Shown: positions 15,563 through 23,804 of the stretch, in pieces
Layout of the letters: every line of letters begins with the position of its first letter
How positions within the stretch are numbered: the stretch's first letter is position 1
Assembly (NCBI GenBank): GCA_934102215.1
Contig: CAKOSH010000001.1
Span: 296,851 to 360,850, forward strand
DNA: 64,000 bases
From: an uncultured Bacilli bacterium
Lineage (GTDB): Bacteria > Bacillota_I > Bacilli_A > RF39 > UBA660
Reading direction: 5' to 3'
Made by a program: the position numbers and the translations under genes
The notes under the pieces: generated by a model
Told to the model about the DNA's origin: nothing
Seen by the model: the letters and a program-made list of their open reading frames with translations, nothing else
Databases searched by the model: none

Positions 15563-16987
15563 ATGGATAAATCAATAAAAAATAAAAATATTAATAAAAA
15601 GCCACTTTATTTATTTTTGATTACGCTTACAACTTTATTTATGTCTATTGGATATGCCACAATAAACTCTATTACTCTTGATATTAGTGGAGATGTTAGT
15701 CTTGTTTCACAAGATGGTTTATTTATAACTGAAGTTAATTATGATTCAAATGTCGACGCAAACTTAGAAGAGTCAAAAATAATAACATTTTCTAGTACCA
15801 CTTTAAATTCTAGAGTTGTTTTATCAAATACAAATGGGAACTCCTCTATCACATATAAAATTAAAGTATATAATAAAAATAACGAAACATATAGATTTAA
15901 TAATTCCATTTATGATAATGCATTCTATAGTAATCAAAATATAATATTTACATTAACTGGTATAGATAAAGATACTAAGATAGAACCACATACATTTAAA
16001 GAATTTAGTATTACTTTTAGTTATAAAGATAATGTTGTTCCTGATTCTAACACTTTAGTATCATATATAGGTTTTAACTTTAAAATAAATCAAACTCAAA
16101 TGGAAACAACTCTTGTAAATAATTATGTACCATCTGGTAATGTTGAAGATATAGAACATATAGATATTGAAAGCATGGAAGAAACAGAAAGAAAGCAAAA
16201 ATTTAGTAATATTGCTACTGGAAAAGAAATACATACTATAAAAGGTATAAATAATGAAAATGTAATTTTACTAAGAGGAAATTATGATGATAACTATGTT
16301 TCTTTTGGAGGATTCACATGGAGAATACTACAAATAGATGAAAATGGTAATCTAAGAATTGTATTAGATGGTGTAATAAGTGGAACAACATCTAAATATA
16401 GAGATAGTGCTTCTGCTGATACAATAGATTTAGCAAAAGAAATGCTTGCTTATGGTAATAGTAATATTAAACCAATTTTAGATAATTGGTATCAAAATAA
16501 TCTAGCATCTAATTCTGATAAAATTGTAAAATCAAATTTTTGTGTAAACTTTGATTATTATACAAGAAAATCATCAGGTACATATGCGAATGTTAATTAT
16601 TTTCAATCATATGAAAATTTAGGTCAAGATAGTAACAATTATTCTCCAATACTAGTTTGTCCTAGTAAATATATTATTGAAGCAAATATTGGATTAATAA
16701 GTGCAGAAGAAGTTGTTTTAGCAGGAGGAGCTTATAAAAAAAATAACACTTCATATTTCTTATATAATTCTAGTATTGATAATTACTACTGGACATTATC
16801 CCCAGCATATTACGATCCAACATATAAAAATGGAAATGTTTTTATTGTAGATAAAAGTGGAGCTCCTACTGACTGGACTAGAAATTTATTAACGAATAGT
16901 TATTATATAAGACCAGTCATAACAATAAACGGCAATTTTGAAATGACAGGAAATGGAACAATTAACAATCCTTATACATATCAGTGA
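15563..16987 (+). CDS. TasA-like surface protein with a DUF6273-like C-terminal domain
   Basis: 474 residues. An N-terminal signal helix (PLYLFLITLTTLFMSIGYAT) leads into DISGDVSLVSQDGLF, the same signal-plus-β-sandwich layout as the first gene of the operon. Residues 60-185 resemble a second β-sandwich (SSITYKIKVYNKNNE). The C-terminal 230 residues (FGGFTWRILQIDENGNLRIV, GLISAEEVVLAGG, YYWTLSPAYYD, YYIRPVITING) resemble DUF6273 modules of gut Bacillota surface proteins. The start at 15563 follows GGTGAT; an ATG at 15551 is discounted. No sorting motif with membrane tail is seen, so retention is probably by assembly. It ends in TGA. Confidence 0.7.
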   Translation: MDKSIKNKNINKKPLYLFLITLTTLFMSIGYATINSITLDISGDVSLVSQDGLFITEVNYDSNVDANLEESKIITFSSTTLNSRVVLSNTNGNSSITYKIKVYNKNNETYRFNNSIYDNAFYSNQNIIFTLTGIDKDTKIEPHTFKEFSITFSYKDNVVPDSNTLVSYIGFNFKINQTQMETTLVNNYVPSGNVEDIEHIDIESMEETERKQKFSNIATGKEIHTIKGINNENVILLRGNYDDNYVSFGGFTWRILQIDENGNLRIVLDGVISGTTSKYRDSASADTIDLAKEMLAYGNSNIKPILDNWYQNNLASNSDKIVKSNFCVNFDYYTRKSSGTYANVNYFQSYENLGQDSNNYSPILVCPSKYIIEANIGLISAEEVVLAGGAYKKNNTSYFLYNSSIDNYYWTLSPAYYDPTYKNGNVFIVDKSGAPTDWTRNLLTNSYYIRPVITINGNFEMTGNGTINNPYTYQ

Positions 16988-17011
16988 TTATAAACTAAAC
17001 AAAACTTAATG

Positions 17012-17056
17012 AGTATCAAAAAAAGATTTAACTATACTTTTATTGATACTTTTTTA
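17012..17056 (+). terminator. terminator of the TasA-like operon
   Basis: AGTATCAA (17012-17019) pairs with TTGATACT (17043-17050) across a 23-base loop and is followed by T6. Confidence 0.75.
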
Positions 17057-17057
17057 A

Positions 17058-17082
17058 TAAAAAAAACAATCAAAGTGATTGT
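17058..17082 (-). terminator. terminator of the small XRE gene
   Basis: On the minus strand ACAATCA, a 3-base loop and TGATTGT precede a T-run of about eight (17058-17066). Confidence 0.85.
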
Positions 17083-17095
17083 CGCCAAGCTTTAT

Positions 17096-17335
17096 TCATT
17101 CTATAAAGTCCATTTTATTGAATATTTCAGTGTCATAAAACTCTTTCATTGTTATTCCAAAAACTTTACAAAATTTATAAATATTTTTAGAACTTGGGTT
17201 TTCTACTTTATCATAAAGCAACGCATAAAGCGTTGTTGCTGGAACAGTGGAAAGCTCAGACAACTTATTTGTAGTTATATGATTCAACTTACAAAGCTCA
17301 TTAATTCTTTCTATTATGGCTTCAGTAAAAGTCAT
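17096..17335 (-). CDS. small XRE-family regulator
   Basis: 79 residues containing one helix-turn-helix (IIERINELCKLNHITTNKLS, STVPATTLYALL) typical of Cro/CI-like regulators found in Bacillota. Two ATGs compete: 17347 is one base from the GGGAG site, whereas 17335 has a better though long spacing and is chosen. Its upstream DNA holds the same paired operator motifs (CCGAATTCAG and TTTTTCCGAAAA) as the TasA-like promoter. It is therefore the best candidate for the repressor of that set and probably controls itself. Confidence 0.8.
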   Translation of the reverse strand: MTFTEAIIERINELCKLNHITTNKLSELSTVPATTLYALLYDKVENPSSKNIYKFCKVFGITMKEFYDTEIFNKMDFIE

Positions 17336-17364
17336 TTCTAAACTCATCTCCCGTTACTAAATAT

Positions 17365-17429
17365 ATTATAACAAAAAACGAGTAAAATTGTTTACCGAAT
17401 TCAGCACTTTTTTCTTTTTTCGGAAAAAA
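17365..17429 (-). promoter_or_regulatory. promoter and operator motifs of the small XRE gene
   Basis: On the minus strand the -10 TATAAT is at 17365-17370. Upstream lie CTGAATTCGG (17395-17404) and TTTTTCCGAAAAAA (about 17416-17429), starting some 19 bases apart. Both motifs resemble those at 12481-12515. Confidence 0.6.
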
Positions 17430-17446
17430 TGCAAACTTTTATATTT

Positions 17447-17872
17447 TTATAATAAAAGCTTAATTGCTTTTATTTTTTTATTATAGTTTTTTATGCATAT
17501 TGTATATTGTATTATGTAATTTTCTAATAATCTTATACTCTGCTCCATGATACCTATTTTATCTTTCATTTCAAGAATTTGTTTTTGTAAATTATTAAAT
17601 AGAAATAATGATGACCATGTATCATGATTGCTTAATGATAATTCACGAAGTAGTTTATACAATTTATTAACATCATAATGATGTCTTAAACTAATTATAT
17701 TTATTTTAATACCTTTTTCTTTTAAGAAACATTTAACTTTATCACTTACTTCTGCTACTGATTTTAAATCATCATAAAAAGTTGTAACTATATATTTTTC
17801 AATATTATATTTAAAATACTTTATGAAGTTATTGTTTCCCCCAATAATTTTTACATAACAAGAAATTATCAT
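17447..17872 (-). CDS. hypothetical protein, probably the tail of a decayed gene
   Basis: 141 residues starting MIISCYVKIIGGNNNFIKYF, with a central DDLKSVAEVSDKVKCFLKEK stretch and a C-terminal coiled coil (QILEMKDKIGIMEQSIRLLE). No family is recognised. There is no clear ribosome binding site and the frame lies directly downstream of a region with multiple stops on the same strand, so it may be the remaining 3' part of a larger gene rather than an intact one. Confidence 0.4.
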   Translation of the reverse strand: MIISCYVKIIGGNNNFIKYFKYNIEKYIVTTFYDDLKSVAEVSDKVKCFLKEKGIKINIISLRHHYDVNKLYKLLRELSLSNHDTWSSLFLFNNLQKQILEMKDKIGIMEQSIRLLENYIIQYTICIKNYNKKIKAIKLLL

Positions 17873-17879
17873 TTTTTTC

Positions 17880-18365
17880 CATTTTCTAAAATAAGTTGCA
17901 AAATTAACATCTCATAACTTCCTAAAAAATAAAAATCATGGGTAAAATATTACAAATTGTTTTACCATTTCCAGTAAAATCGATTATTAAAGTATAGTCA
18001 AAATAATCAGAATAATAATATTTAACACTCATAAAAGTTAGATGAATACCACCACTAGAAAGTTTAATTCAAATATTCCAAACTTTAAACTCTTTTTTGA
18101 TTTCCTTTTTAGTGGCCTTTCTGAAACTATCATATTCATAAGAACCATCTTTATTTGGCATCTTTTTAATTTTTGTAATTTAAGCTTTAATTCTTTATCA
18201 TATTTTATATAAATAATATTATTATTGTTGATAAAAGAATTGTTTCAAATTAAAAATGTATATTCATTAACATTTAACCCAATAAAGGAGTGAAATACAT
18301 TTAAGCTCCACTCTAACTTAATATTATCTTTAATTATGTGAGTTAAATTATAACAAATGTTATAA
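17880..18365 (-). pseudogene. decayed gene with two in-frame TGA codons and a frameshift
   Basis: On the minus strand, coherent protein-like reading continues across stops. One frame gives VFHSFIGLNVNEYTFLI, then TGA (18245-18247), then NNSFINNNNIIYIKYDKEL. After a frame change it reads KEFKVWNI, then TGA (18069-18071), then IKLSSGGIHLTFMSVKYYY. A TAG ends it near 17930. Trp would fit both TGA positions. No family is recognised. The region of about 590 bases from 17873 to 18465 otherwise holds no intact gene. Confidence 0.5.
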
Positions 18366-18424
18366 AATCAAAAATAGAAATTATAATATAGTTGATTATT
18401 TTTTTAAACAAATAACACCTACAC

Positions 18425-18455
18425 AAAAAAAGTCTTGCTTTATTTAGCAAAACTT
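18425..18455 (-). terminator. terminator of the 123-residue membrane protein gene
   Basis: On the minus strand GTTTTGCT pairs with AAGCAAGAC around AAATA and runs into T7. Confidence 0.8.
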
Positions 18456-18465
18456 TTAATACTAA

Positions 18466-18837
18466 TTAATCTTTTAAAATGATTATTTTTTTAACATTAG
18501 ATAATTTAGCTGGTTCACTAGGTAACATTACATCAGATGAAGTAATAGTTATTTTTTGATTAGCTTTTAATTTATCTGCAGTAGTATCTTCATTATTATA
18601 AACTATTTTTGTATCTTTATTTATTTCGAATTCATACTCTACAGTATATTCTTTTTTCTTTTTATCATATTCTTCCACTAGGACAGTATATACATTATCA
18701 TTTACTGTCACTTCTTTAATTCTTGCTTCAAAAACTAATTCTTTTTCTTTTGAAACATAATTTGTATATACGAAGTATCCTAATCCTACAAGAACAACTA
18801 CTGCTATAATTATTTTTACTAGTAAATCTTGCTTCAT
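18466..18837 (-). CDS. small membrane-anchored protein, β-barrel-like ectodomain
   Basis: 123 residues with an N-terminal membrane helix (VKIIIAVVVLVGLGYFVYTN, residues 7-26) and a strand-rich domain (FEARIKEVTVNDNVYTVLVE, DTKIVYNNEDTTADKLKANQ) that resembles small OB-like folds such as DUF3221. AAAGGAGGA lies upstream. It follows the InlB-repeat metallopeptidase gene by 38 bases on the same strand and is probably in its operon. Function unknown. Confidence 0.65.
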   Translation of the reverse strand: MKQDLLVKIIIAVVVLVGLGYFVYTNYVSKEKELVFEARIKEVTVNDNVYTVLVEEYDKKKKEYTVEYEFEINKDTKIVYNNEDTTADKLKANQKITITSSDVMLPSEPAKLSNVKKIIILKD

Positions 18838-18874
18838 ATTTCCTCCTTTCCTAAATTAATTTATTAAACTTATA

Positions 18875-20422
18875 TTATAAGAATCTATCCCAATAATATC
18901 TTCCTGTATTGGATAATGTGTTAAAGTGTTCTTTAATTTGTGAACTAATTAATTTTGCTTTTTTGTTTATTGGAGTACCATCGTCATAATAATCTTTTGC
19001 AAAAGTTCTAGTCATCATATCAGAAAATAAAACAGCTCTATCTTCTAAATAATTTCTTTTTCCATAAGTTGATAAGAAGTAAGCATTATCTACACTTGTA
19101 AAATAATAAACATAATCATTACTTGTATCTCCATATGTAAAACCTACTGGATTTACATCTTTCATAGTATTATTTATATCAATAGGATAGCCCTTAATTT
19201 TTATATAAGAATCTATATAATGCATTATTTCATGATTTAAAGTGTTCTCAAATAAACTTGCTGGGGCAATCATTATTTTAATATCACTTTTATTTTTTGC
19301 ATCAGTAAGTCCTGAAACATTACCACTAATACTATTTACTAAGTAAATAGTTAAAGGCATTCCATAATCTTTCATTTCTTTAAAAAAACCATTTGGATAG
19401 TTTTTAAGAGTTGTGTCTATCTTTCCAAGGCAACTATTTATCTTATTATCATCGTTAAGTTTATTCATACCATAACCATTTATAGTATAATTTCCTAATT
19501 CATTTTTATATGCTATTTTAACTGAATACTTATTTTGAAGTTGTTTTCTATACTCATCATTTTTCTCTGTTTGAGTCTTTTCTACAACAGGTGGTTTTTC
19601 TTCAGGTAAAATAGTATTTTCATTATTATTGATGTTTGTATTATTATTTGCATTTTGATTAGGTTTATTAATATTAGTACTATTATTATTTGTATTGTTG
19701 TTTGTTTCAGGTTTTTCAGTTTTAGGACTAGTTTTTTTATTTTCTATTTTTTTCCAAACAGCATAAAGAGTTGTATCTTCTGCAAGTAATACTTTGTTAT
19801 AAATTGGAGTTTCATTTTTATCAACCCAACCTTTGAATTTATAACCATCTCTTGTAGGATCTTTTGGAAGTATAAGCTCAGTATCTTTATTTATGGTAAT
19901 ACTGTTTATTTTACTTCCACCTTTAGTATCGAATGTAATTGTTATTGTATTGCTAGTTTCATCTTTTTCCCAAACTGCATAAAGAATTGTGTCTTCTGCA
20001 AGTAATACTTTGTTATAAATAGGGGTTTCATTTTTATCAACCCAACCTTTGAACTTATAACCATCTCTTGTAGGATCTTTTGGAAGTGTAAGCTCAGTAT
20101 CTTTGCCAATAGTAATACTATCTATTATACTTCCACCTTTAGTATCAAATGTAATTGTTATTGCTTCTTTTATATCTTTTTCAATGTCATTCATAGGGCA
20201 AACATATTTAGTCGTTTTTAAAACTGTTTTAGTTTTACCATTAGAACATTTATAAGTATTTGTAAATATTCCTTTATCTTTGTAAACAGTAGCACCACCA
20301 TCATAATAATCTCTAATTTTAATTATAGGACTATTATTAAATGATAGAGCGATTATAAAATCTAAAAATATTAAACCTATTATAGAACACAGTGAGATTA
20401 TTACTATTTTTTTCTTCTTCAT
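18875..20422 (-). CDS. InlB-repeat surface protein with a C-terminal HExxH metallopeptidase-like domain
   Basis: 515 residues. A membrane helix or signal anchor is at residues 5-27. Two InlB B-repeats (Listeria-Bacteroides repeats) cover about 88-225, each with ITFDTKGG, DPTRDGYKFKGW and LYAVW. A linker rich in Asn, Thr and Pro (about 228-290) follows. The C-terminal domain contains NHEIMHYID, an HExxH zinc motif, and downstream YYFTSVDNAYFLSTYG and EDRAVLFSDMM, where Glu could be the third ligand. Likely an extracellular protease at the cell surface. AGGAGG precedes the start. Its promoter carries CTGAAATCGG, the motif shared with the TasA-like operon. Confidence 0.75.
   Translation of the reverse strand: MKKKKIVIISLCSIIGLIFLDFIIALSFNNSPIIKIRDYYDGGATVYKDKGIFTNTYKCSNGKTKTVLKTTKYVCPMNDIEKDIKEAITITFDTKGGSIIDSITIGKDTELTLPKDPTRDGYKFKGWVDKNETPIYNKVLLAEDTILYAVWEKDETSNTITITFDTKGGSKINSITINKDTELILPKDPTRDGYKFKGWVDKNETPIYNKVLLAEDTTLYAVWKKIENKKTSPKTEKPETNNNTNNNSTNINKPNQNANNNTNINNNENTILPEEKPPVVEKTQTEKNDEYRKQLQNKYSVKIAYKNELGNYTINGYGMNKLNDDNKINSCLGKIDTTLKNYPNGFFKEMKDYGMPLTIYLVNSISGNVSGLTDAKNKSDIKIMIAPASLFENTLNHEIMHYIDSYIKIKGYPIDINNTMKDVNPVGFTYGDTSNDYVYYFTSVDNAYFLSTYGKRNYLEDRAVLFSDMMTRTFAKDYYDDGTPINKKAKLISSQIKEHFNTLSNTGRYYWDRFL
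19755..20166. repeat. tandem 216-bp intragenic repeat encoding the two InlB units
   Basis: The stretches 19755-19950 and 19971-20166 are close to identical at the DNA level (offset 216 bases, 72 codons) with a few substitutions. This points to recent duplication or ongoing gene conversion. Confidence 0.85.
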
Positions 20423-20473
20423 TATACCTCCTCACAAATAATTAACGAAATGCGATTTACTTCCTGTATATTA

Positions 20474-20502
20474 ATTATATCATAATTTTTCCGATTTCAG
20501 AA
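20474..20502 (-). promoter_or_regulatory. promoter of the InlB-repeat gene with operator motif
   Basis: On the minus strand -35 TTCTGA (20497-20502) and -10 TATAAT (20474-20479) are 17 bases apart. CTGAAATCGG (20491-20500) overlaps the -35 as CCGATTTCGG does at the TasA-like promoter. Confidence 0.65.
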
Positions 20503-20543
20503 ATGTTTTGTATATAGTTGTTTTTTTAGGTGTCAATATTTTA

Positions 20544-20572
20544 GAAAAAAAGACCAATATAAAATTGATCTT
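20544..20572 (-). terminator. terminator of the membrane-bound XRE gene
   Basis: On the minus strand AAGATCAAT pairs with ATTGGTCTT (one G-U) and is followed by T7. Confidence 0.8.
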
Positions 20573-20594
20573 ATTTATAAAATATATTATTAAA

Positions 20595-21155
20595 CTAACA
20601 TTTCCCACCATTGTCTTCAAAATATGATTCGATATATTTTACTAATATTTTAGCTTTGTTAAACTGTTTATCTTTAACAACATTTATAATATAATCACTA
20701 CCACTTGCATCAATAATATTATCATCTTTATCATATTCTATTAGATAAGTATACTTTTCACTATTCAGTTGACAATTAAGAAGAACAGTTTGATTTTCTT
20801 TTATAGTCATAGAGTCTTTTTTAGCACCTAACATAATATTTATGAAAATAGTAATAGCAAATCCAACAATAAAAATTATTCCCAAGATTTTTAGTATCTT
20901 AATTATTATCTCAGCATTTTTTTCGGTATTATTTACTTTTTCTACTAATACTTGTTTAATGTCATTATTTAATAATTCATCAATACTAACATTTAATGCT
21001 TTAGATAATAATTTTAACTGTTCAGGGTTTGGAGAAGTTTCGCCAAGCTCCCAATTTGATATTGTTTGTCTAGTAACATCAACTTTTTCTGCTAATTGTT
21101 CTTGTGAAAGTTTGCAATCTTTTCTTAGCTTGAAAATATTATCTCCTAACTTCAT
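20595..21155 (-). CDS. XRE-family regulator with a membrane helix
   Basis: 186 residues from the ATG at 21155 behind AAAGGAGGG (upstream in-frame starts overlap the site). Residues 1-62 are a full helix-turn-helix (NIFKLRKDCKLSQEQLAEKV, TRQTISNWELGETSPNPEQL). A membrane helix follows at about 92-114 (ILGIIFIVGFAITIFINIML), then an outside domain of about 70 residues (QTVLLNCQLNSEKYTYLIEY). This one-component membrane-sensor design is common in Bacillota. The ligand and target are unknown; it could be a second regulator of the adjacent surface genes. Confidence 0.85.
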   Translation of the reverse strand: MKLGDNIFKLRKDCKLSQEQLAEKVDVTRQTISNWELGETSPNPEQLKLLSKALNVSIDELLNNDIKQVLVEKVNNTEKNAEIIIKILKILGIIFIVGFAITIFINIMLGAKKDSMTIKENQTVLLNCQLNSEKYTYLIEYDKDDNIIDASGSDYIINVVKDKQFNKAKILVKYIESYFEDNGGKC

Positions 21156-21353
21156 TTTTGTCCCTCCTTTCACTAACAATTATATATATGTTAGCGTTAG
21201 ATTTCTACCAAATATCTTTGGAAGTTTGTCAAAGACTTTTAACAATTATAATACAAATAAGTATTATTCAGAGTGTTGACAAAGTTAAGCACTTTAAAAA
21301 ATGTTTACATTTTTATTATGAAAAAATATAGTATAATAAATATGAGGTAGAAT

Positions 21354-22091
21354 ATGAACAAAATAAATCAAGAAAAAGTAAAAGAATTAAAAGAATTGAT
21401 AAATGAATCAAACAATATTGTTTTCTTTGGAGGAGCAGGAGTTTCAACTGCGAGTGGACTTAAAGATTTTAGAAGTAAAGATGGATTATACAGTGATAAA
21501 AGCAATTCATTAAATGTTTCACCAGAATTCATGTTGAGTGCAGCGTGCTTCTATAGTTTTACAAAAGAATTTTATAAATACTATAAATCAAATATGAATT
21601 CATTAAATGTTAAGCCAAATATTGTTCACAAATATCTAACAAAATTAGAAGAATCAGGAAAACTAAAAGCAATAATTACACAAAATATAGATGGACTTCA
21701 TCAAAAAGCAGGAAGTAAAAATGTATTAGAACTTCATGGAACAATATATAAAAATCATTGTATAAAATGTAAAAAAGAATATGATGCAGAATATATTTTT
21801 AATAGTAAAGATATTCCAAGATGTGAATGTGGGAGTATCATTAAACCAAATGTTGTTCTTTATGGAGAAATGTTACCTGAAGATTTTGTTAAAGCAGAAA
21901 AATATATAAGTGAATGTGATATGTTAATAGTTGCAGGAACATCTTTAACAGTAGAACCAGCCGCTAGTTTAATAAATTATTTTAGAGGAAAAAGTTTAGT
22001 AATAATAAATAATGATGAAACACCATATGACAAAAGAGCAACTCTCATAATTAATGAAGACTTAACAAAAGTATTTAAACTTCTTTCATAA
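21354..22091 (+). CDS. cobB: NAD-dependent protein deacylase, sirtuin family
   Basis: 245 residues, full length for a class U/III bacterial sirtuin. It removes acyl groups from protein lysines using NAD. Visible motifs are GGAGVSTASGLKDFRS (NAD binding), TQNIDGLHQKAG with catalytic His in LELHG, the zinc site Cys-x2-Cys (CIKCKKE) and CECG, and VAGTSLTVEPA near the C terminus. GAGGTAG precedes the ATG. Monocistronic; cytoplasmic. Confidence 0.95.
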   Translation: MNKINQEKVKELKELINESNNIVFFGGAGVSTASGLKDFRSKDGLYSDKSNSLNVSPEFMLSAACFYSFTKEFYKYYKSNMNSLNVKPNIVHKYLTKLEESGKLKAIITQNIDGLHQKAGSKNVLELHGTIYKNHCIKCKKEYDAEYIFNSKDIPRCECGSIIKPNVVLYGEMLPEDFVKAEKYISECDMLIVAGTSLTVEPAASLINYFRGKSLVIINNDETPYDKRATLIINEDLTKVFKLLS

Positions 22092-22181
22092 CTCAACTAT
22101 AACTCTAGTAATTCAACTATCAAATTATATACAATATTAAATATATATATTATGATTGAATCAAGAAAGGAGTAATGTAAT

Positions 22182-22874
22182 ATGAACAAAACATTAAAAT
22201 TAATAATAACAATTATTTTAAGTATTTTAGTAGGAGGAACTTTAAGTTATTTTATATTTAATAAATCATGTGAAAACGATGAAATAACTTTACCAAAACC
22301 AGAAGTAACAGAAGGAATAAGAGGTACACAATTTGGAATTGATAAAAATATTTATGAAGAGACAATTGATAAATATTTAGATAGAAGTGATTCTGTGTAT
22401 CGTGACATGAGAATGTTAAAGGATCCAGGAAACTATGAAGCGATAGGTGGAGACGCGTATTTATCAGGATTTGTAAAAGGTTTTGAAGTTGTACCTTATC
22501 CATATTTAGTAAATGTAACAGGACTTCCAGAAGAAGTAGGAAAAACTTATGAAGGAGAAACATTATTTACTGAAAAAGATGGTAAATATACTGCTAACTA
22601 TGCTGAATCATTAGAAATACTTGAATATTTATTCCCAAAAGATAAAAATATTTTCTTGATGTGTGGTGGCGGAGGATACGCTGGTATGACAAAAAACTTA
22701 TTAGTGTCACTTGGATGGAATAAAGACAAAATTTATAATGTAGGTGGATTTTGGTATTACAAAGGCAATAATAAAGTAACTGTTAAAAATACATCAAAAG
22801 AAACTACAACATATGATTTTTATAAAGTAGCGTATCATGATATTGACTTTAATAGTCTTACAAAAATAAATTAA
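22182..22874 (+). CDS. membrane-anchored rhodanese-like protein
   Basis: 230 residues with an N-terminal membrane helix (LKLIITIILSILVGGTLSYF) and a rhodanese-like domain. The active-site loop is MCGGGGYAGMTKNLL, with Cys in the position that carries persulfide, in a glycine-rich loop. Upstream DRSDSVYRDMRMLKDPGNYE corresponds to the start of the fold. Extracytoplasmic location suggests a sulfur-transfer or redox role at the surface, but activity is unproven. AAAGGAG precedes the start and a terminator follows. Confidence 0.65.
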   Translation: MNKTLKLIITIILSILVGGTLSYFIFNKSCENDEITLPKPEVTEGIRGTQFGIDKNIYEETIDKYLDRSDSVYRDMRMLKDPGNYEAIGGDAYLSGFVKGFEVVPYPYLVNVTGLPEEVGKTYEGETLFTEKDGKYTANYAESLEILEYLFPKDKNIFLMCGGGGYAGMTKNLLVSLGWNKDKIYNVGGFWYYKGNNKVTVKNTSKETTTYDFYKVAYHDIDFNSLTKIN

Positions 22875-22899
22875 CAAAGGTAAAACTTTACACTATATT

Positions 22900-22925
22900 A
22901 AGCAATAGAAATATTGCTTTTTATA
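22900..22925 (+). terminator. terminator after the rhodanese-like gene
   Basis: AAGCAATA, GAAA loop, TATTGCTT, then T-rich sequence. Confidence 0.8.
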
Positions 22926-23050
22926 TTTGAAAATACACACAATACATATAGCCTATATATAAAAAAGTAATCAAAATATATTTCAAAAATATAATATAAT
23001 ATTCACATAAAATTTGATATAATAATTAACATAAGAAAGTGGTGAATAAC

Positions 23051-23767
23051 ATGATGATATTTTTAGACATAGTATTTCTTTTCTTTATAGGTTGTACATT
23101 TGGATGGATACTAGAATTATTTTATAGAAGACTTGCTCATGGTTACTGGGTAAATCCAGGATTTCTAGTTGGACCATATCTACCTATATATGGATTTGGA
23201 CTTTGTGCTTTAACAGTAATTTATCTCACATTTTATGAAATGAATTTACCTAGTATTTTGGTTATCATTTTAATGGGAGTGGCAATGACTTTAATTGAAT
23301 TTATAGGCGGCCTTTCATTTGTAAACAAGCCTGTTAAATTATGGGATTACAGTAACAATTGGGGAAACTACAAAGGAATAATCTGTCCATTATTTTCACT
23401 TATATGGACACTAATTAGTGCATTATACTATTTCTTTTTAGCAGAATTTATATTAGATAAAGTAGTATGGTTTAATAATCATATAATATTTTCATATATA
23501 CTAGGTCTATTTACTGCAACTATAATTATTGACTACGCTTATTCAACAAAATTATTATCTAAAGTTAGAACATATGCTAAAGAAAGTGGAGCAATAATTA
23601 GATATGAAGAATTTAAGAAAACAGTTAAAGAACATCAACAAAAAGCAAAAGAAAAATATTCATTCATTTTCCCACTTAAATCATCAATGGACTTAAAGCC
23701 TTATGTTCACAATTATAAAAAATATATTAAAAAAATAAAAAGATTTAAAAAGAATGATTCAAAATAA
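23051..23767 (+). CDS. CmpB-like (putative ABC transporter type IV) membrane protein
   Basis: 238 residues starting MMIFLDIVFLFFIGCTFGWI. About five membrane helices occupy the first 165 residues, with conserved PGFLVGPYLPIYGFG and LWDYSNNWGNYKGIICPLF, diagnostic of the ABC_trans_CmpB family. A basic cytoplasmic tail follows. The ATG at 23051 is preferred to upstream GTG codons because AGAAAGTGGTG provides the ribosome binding site. The transported substrate of this family is not known. Confidence 0.8.
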   Translation: MMIFLDIVFLFFIGCTFGWILELFYRRLAHGYWVNPGFLVGPYLPIYGFGLCALTVIYLTFYEMNLPSILVIILMGVAMTLIEFIGGLSFVNKPVKLWDYSNNWGNYKGIICPLFSLIWTLISALYYFFLAEFILDKVVWFNNHIIFSYILGLFTATIIIDYAYSTKLLSKVRTYAKESGAIIRYEEFKKTVKEHQQKAKEKYSFIFPLKSSMDLKPYVHNYKKYIKKIKRFKKNDSK

Positions 23768-23804
23768 TAAAACTATGCTATAATATCGACACAAGGAAAA
23801 TTTT

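Noticed and set aside
17009..17341. plus-strand frame opposite the small XRE gene
   Set aside because: It overlaps two terminators and the XRE gene, which has clear homology on the other strand.
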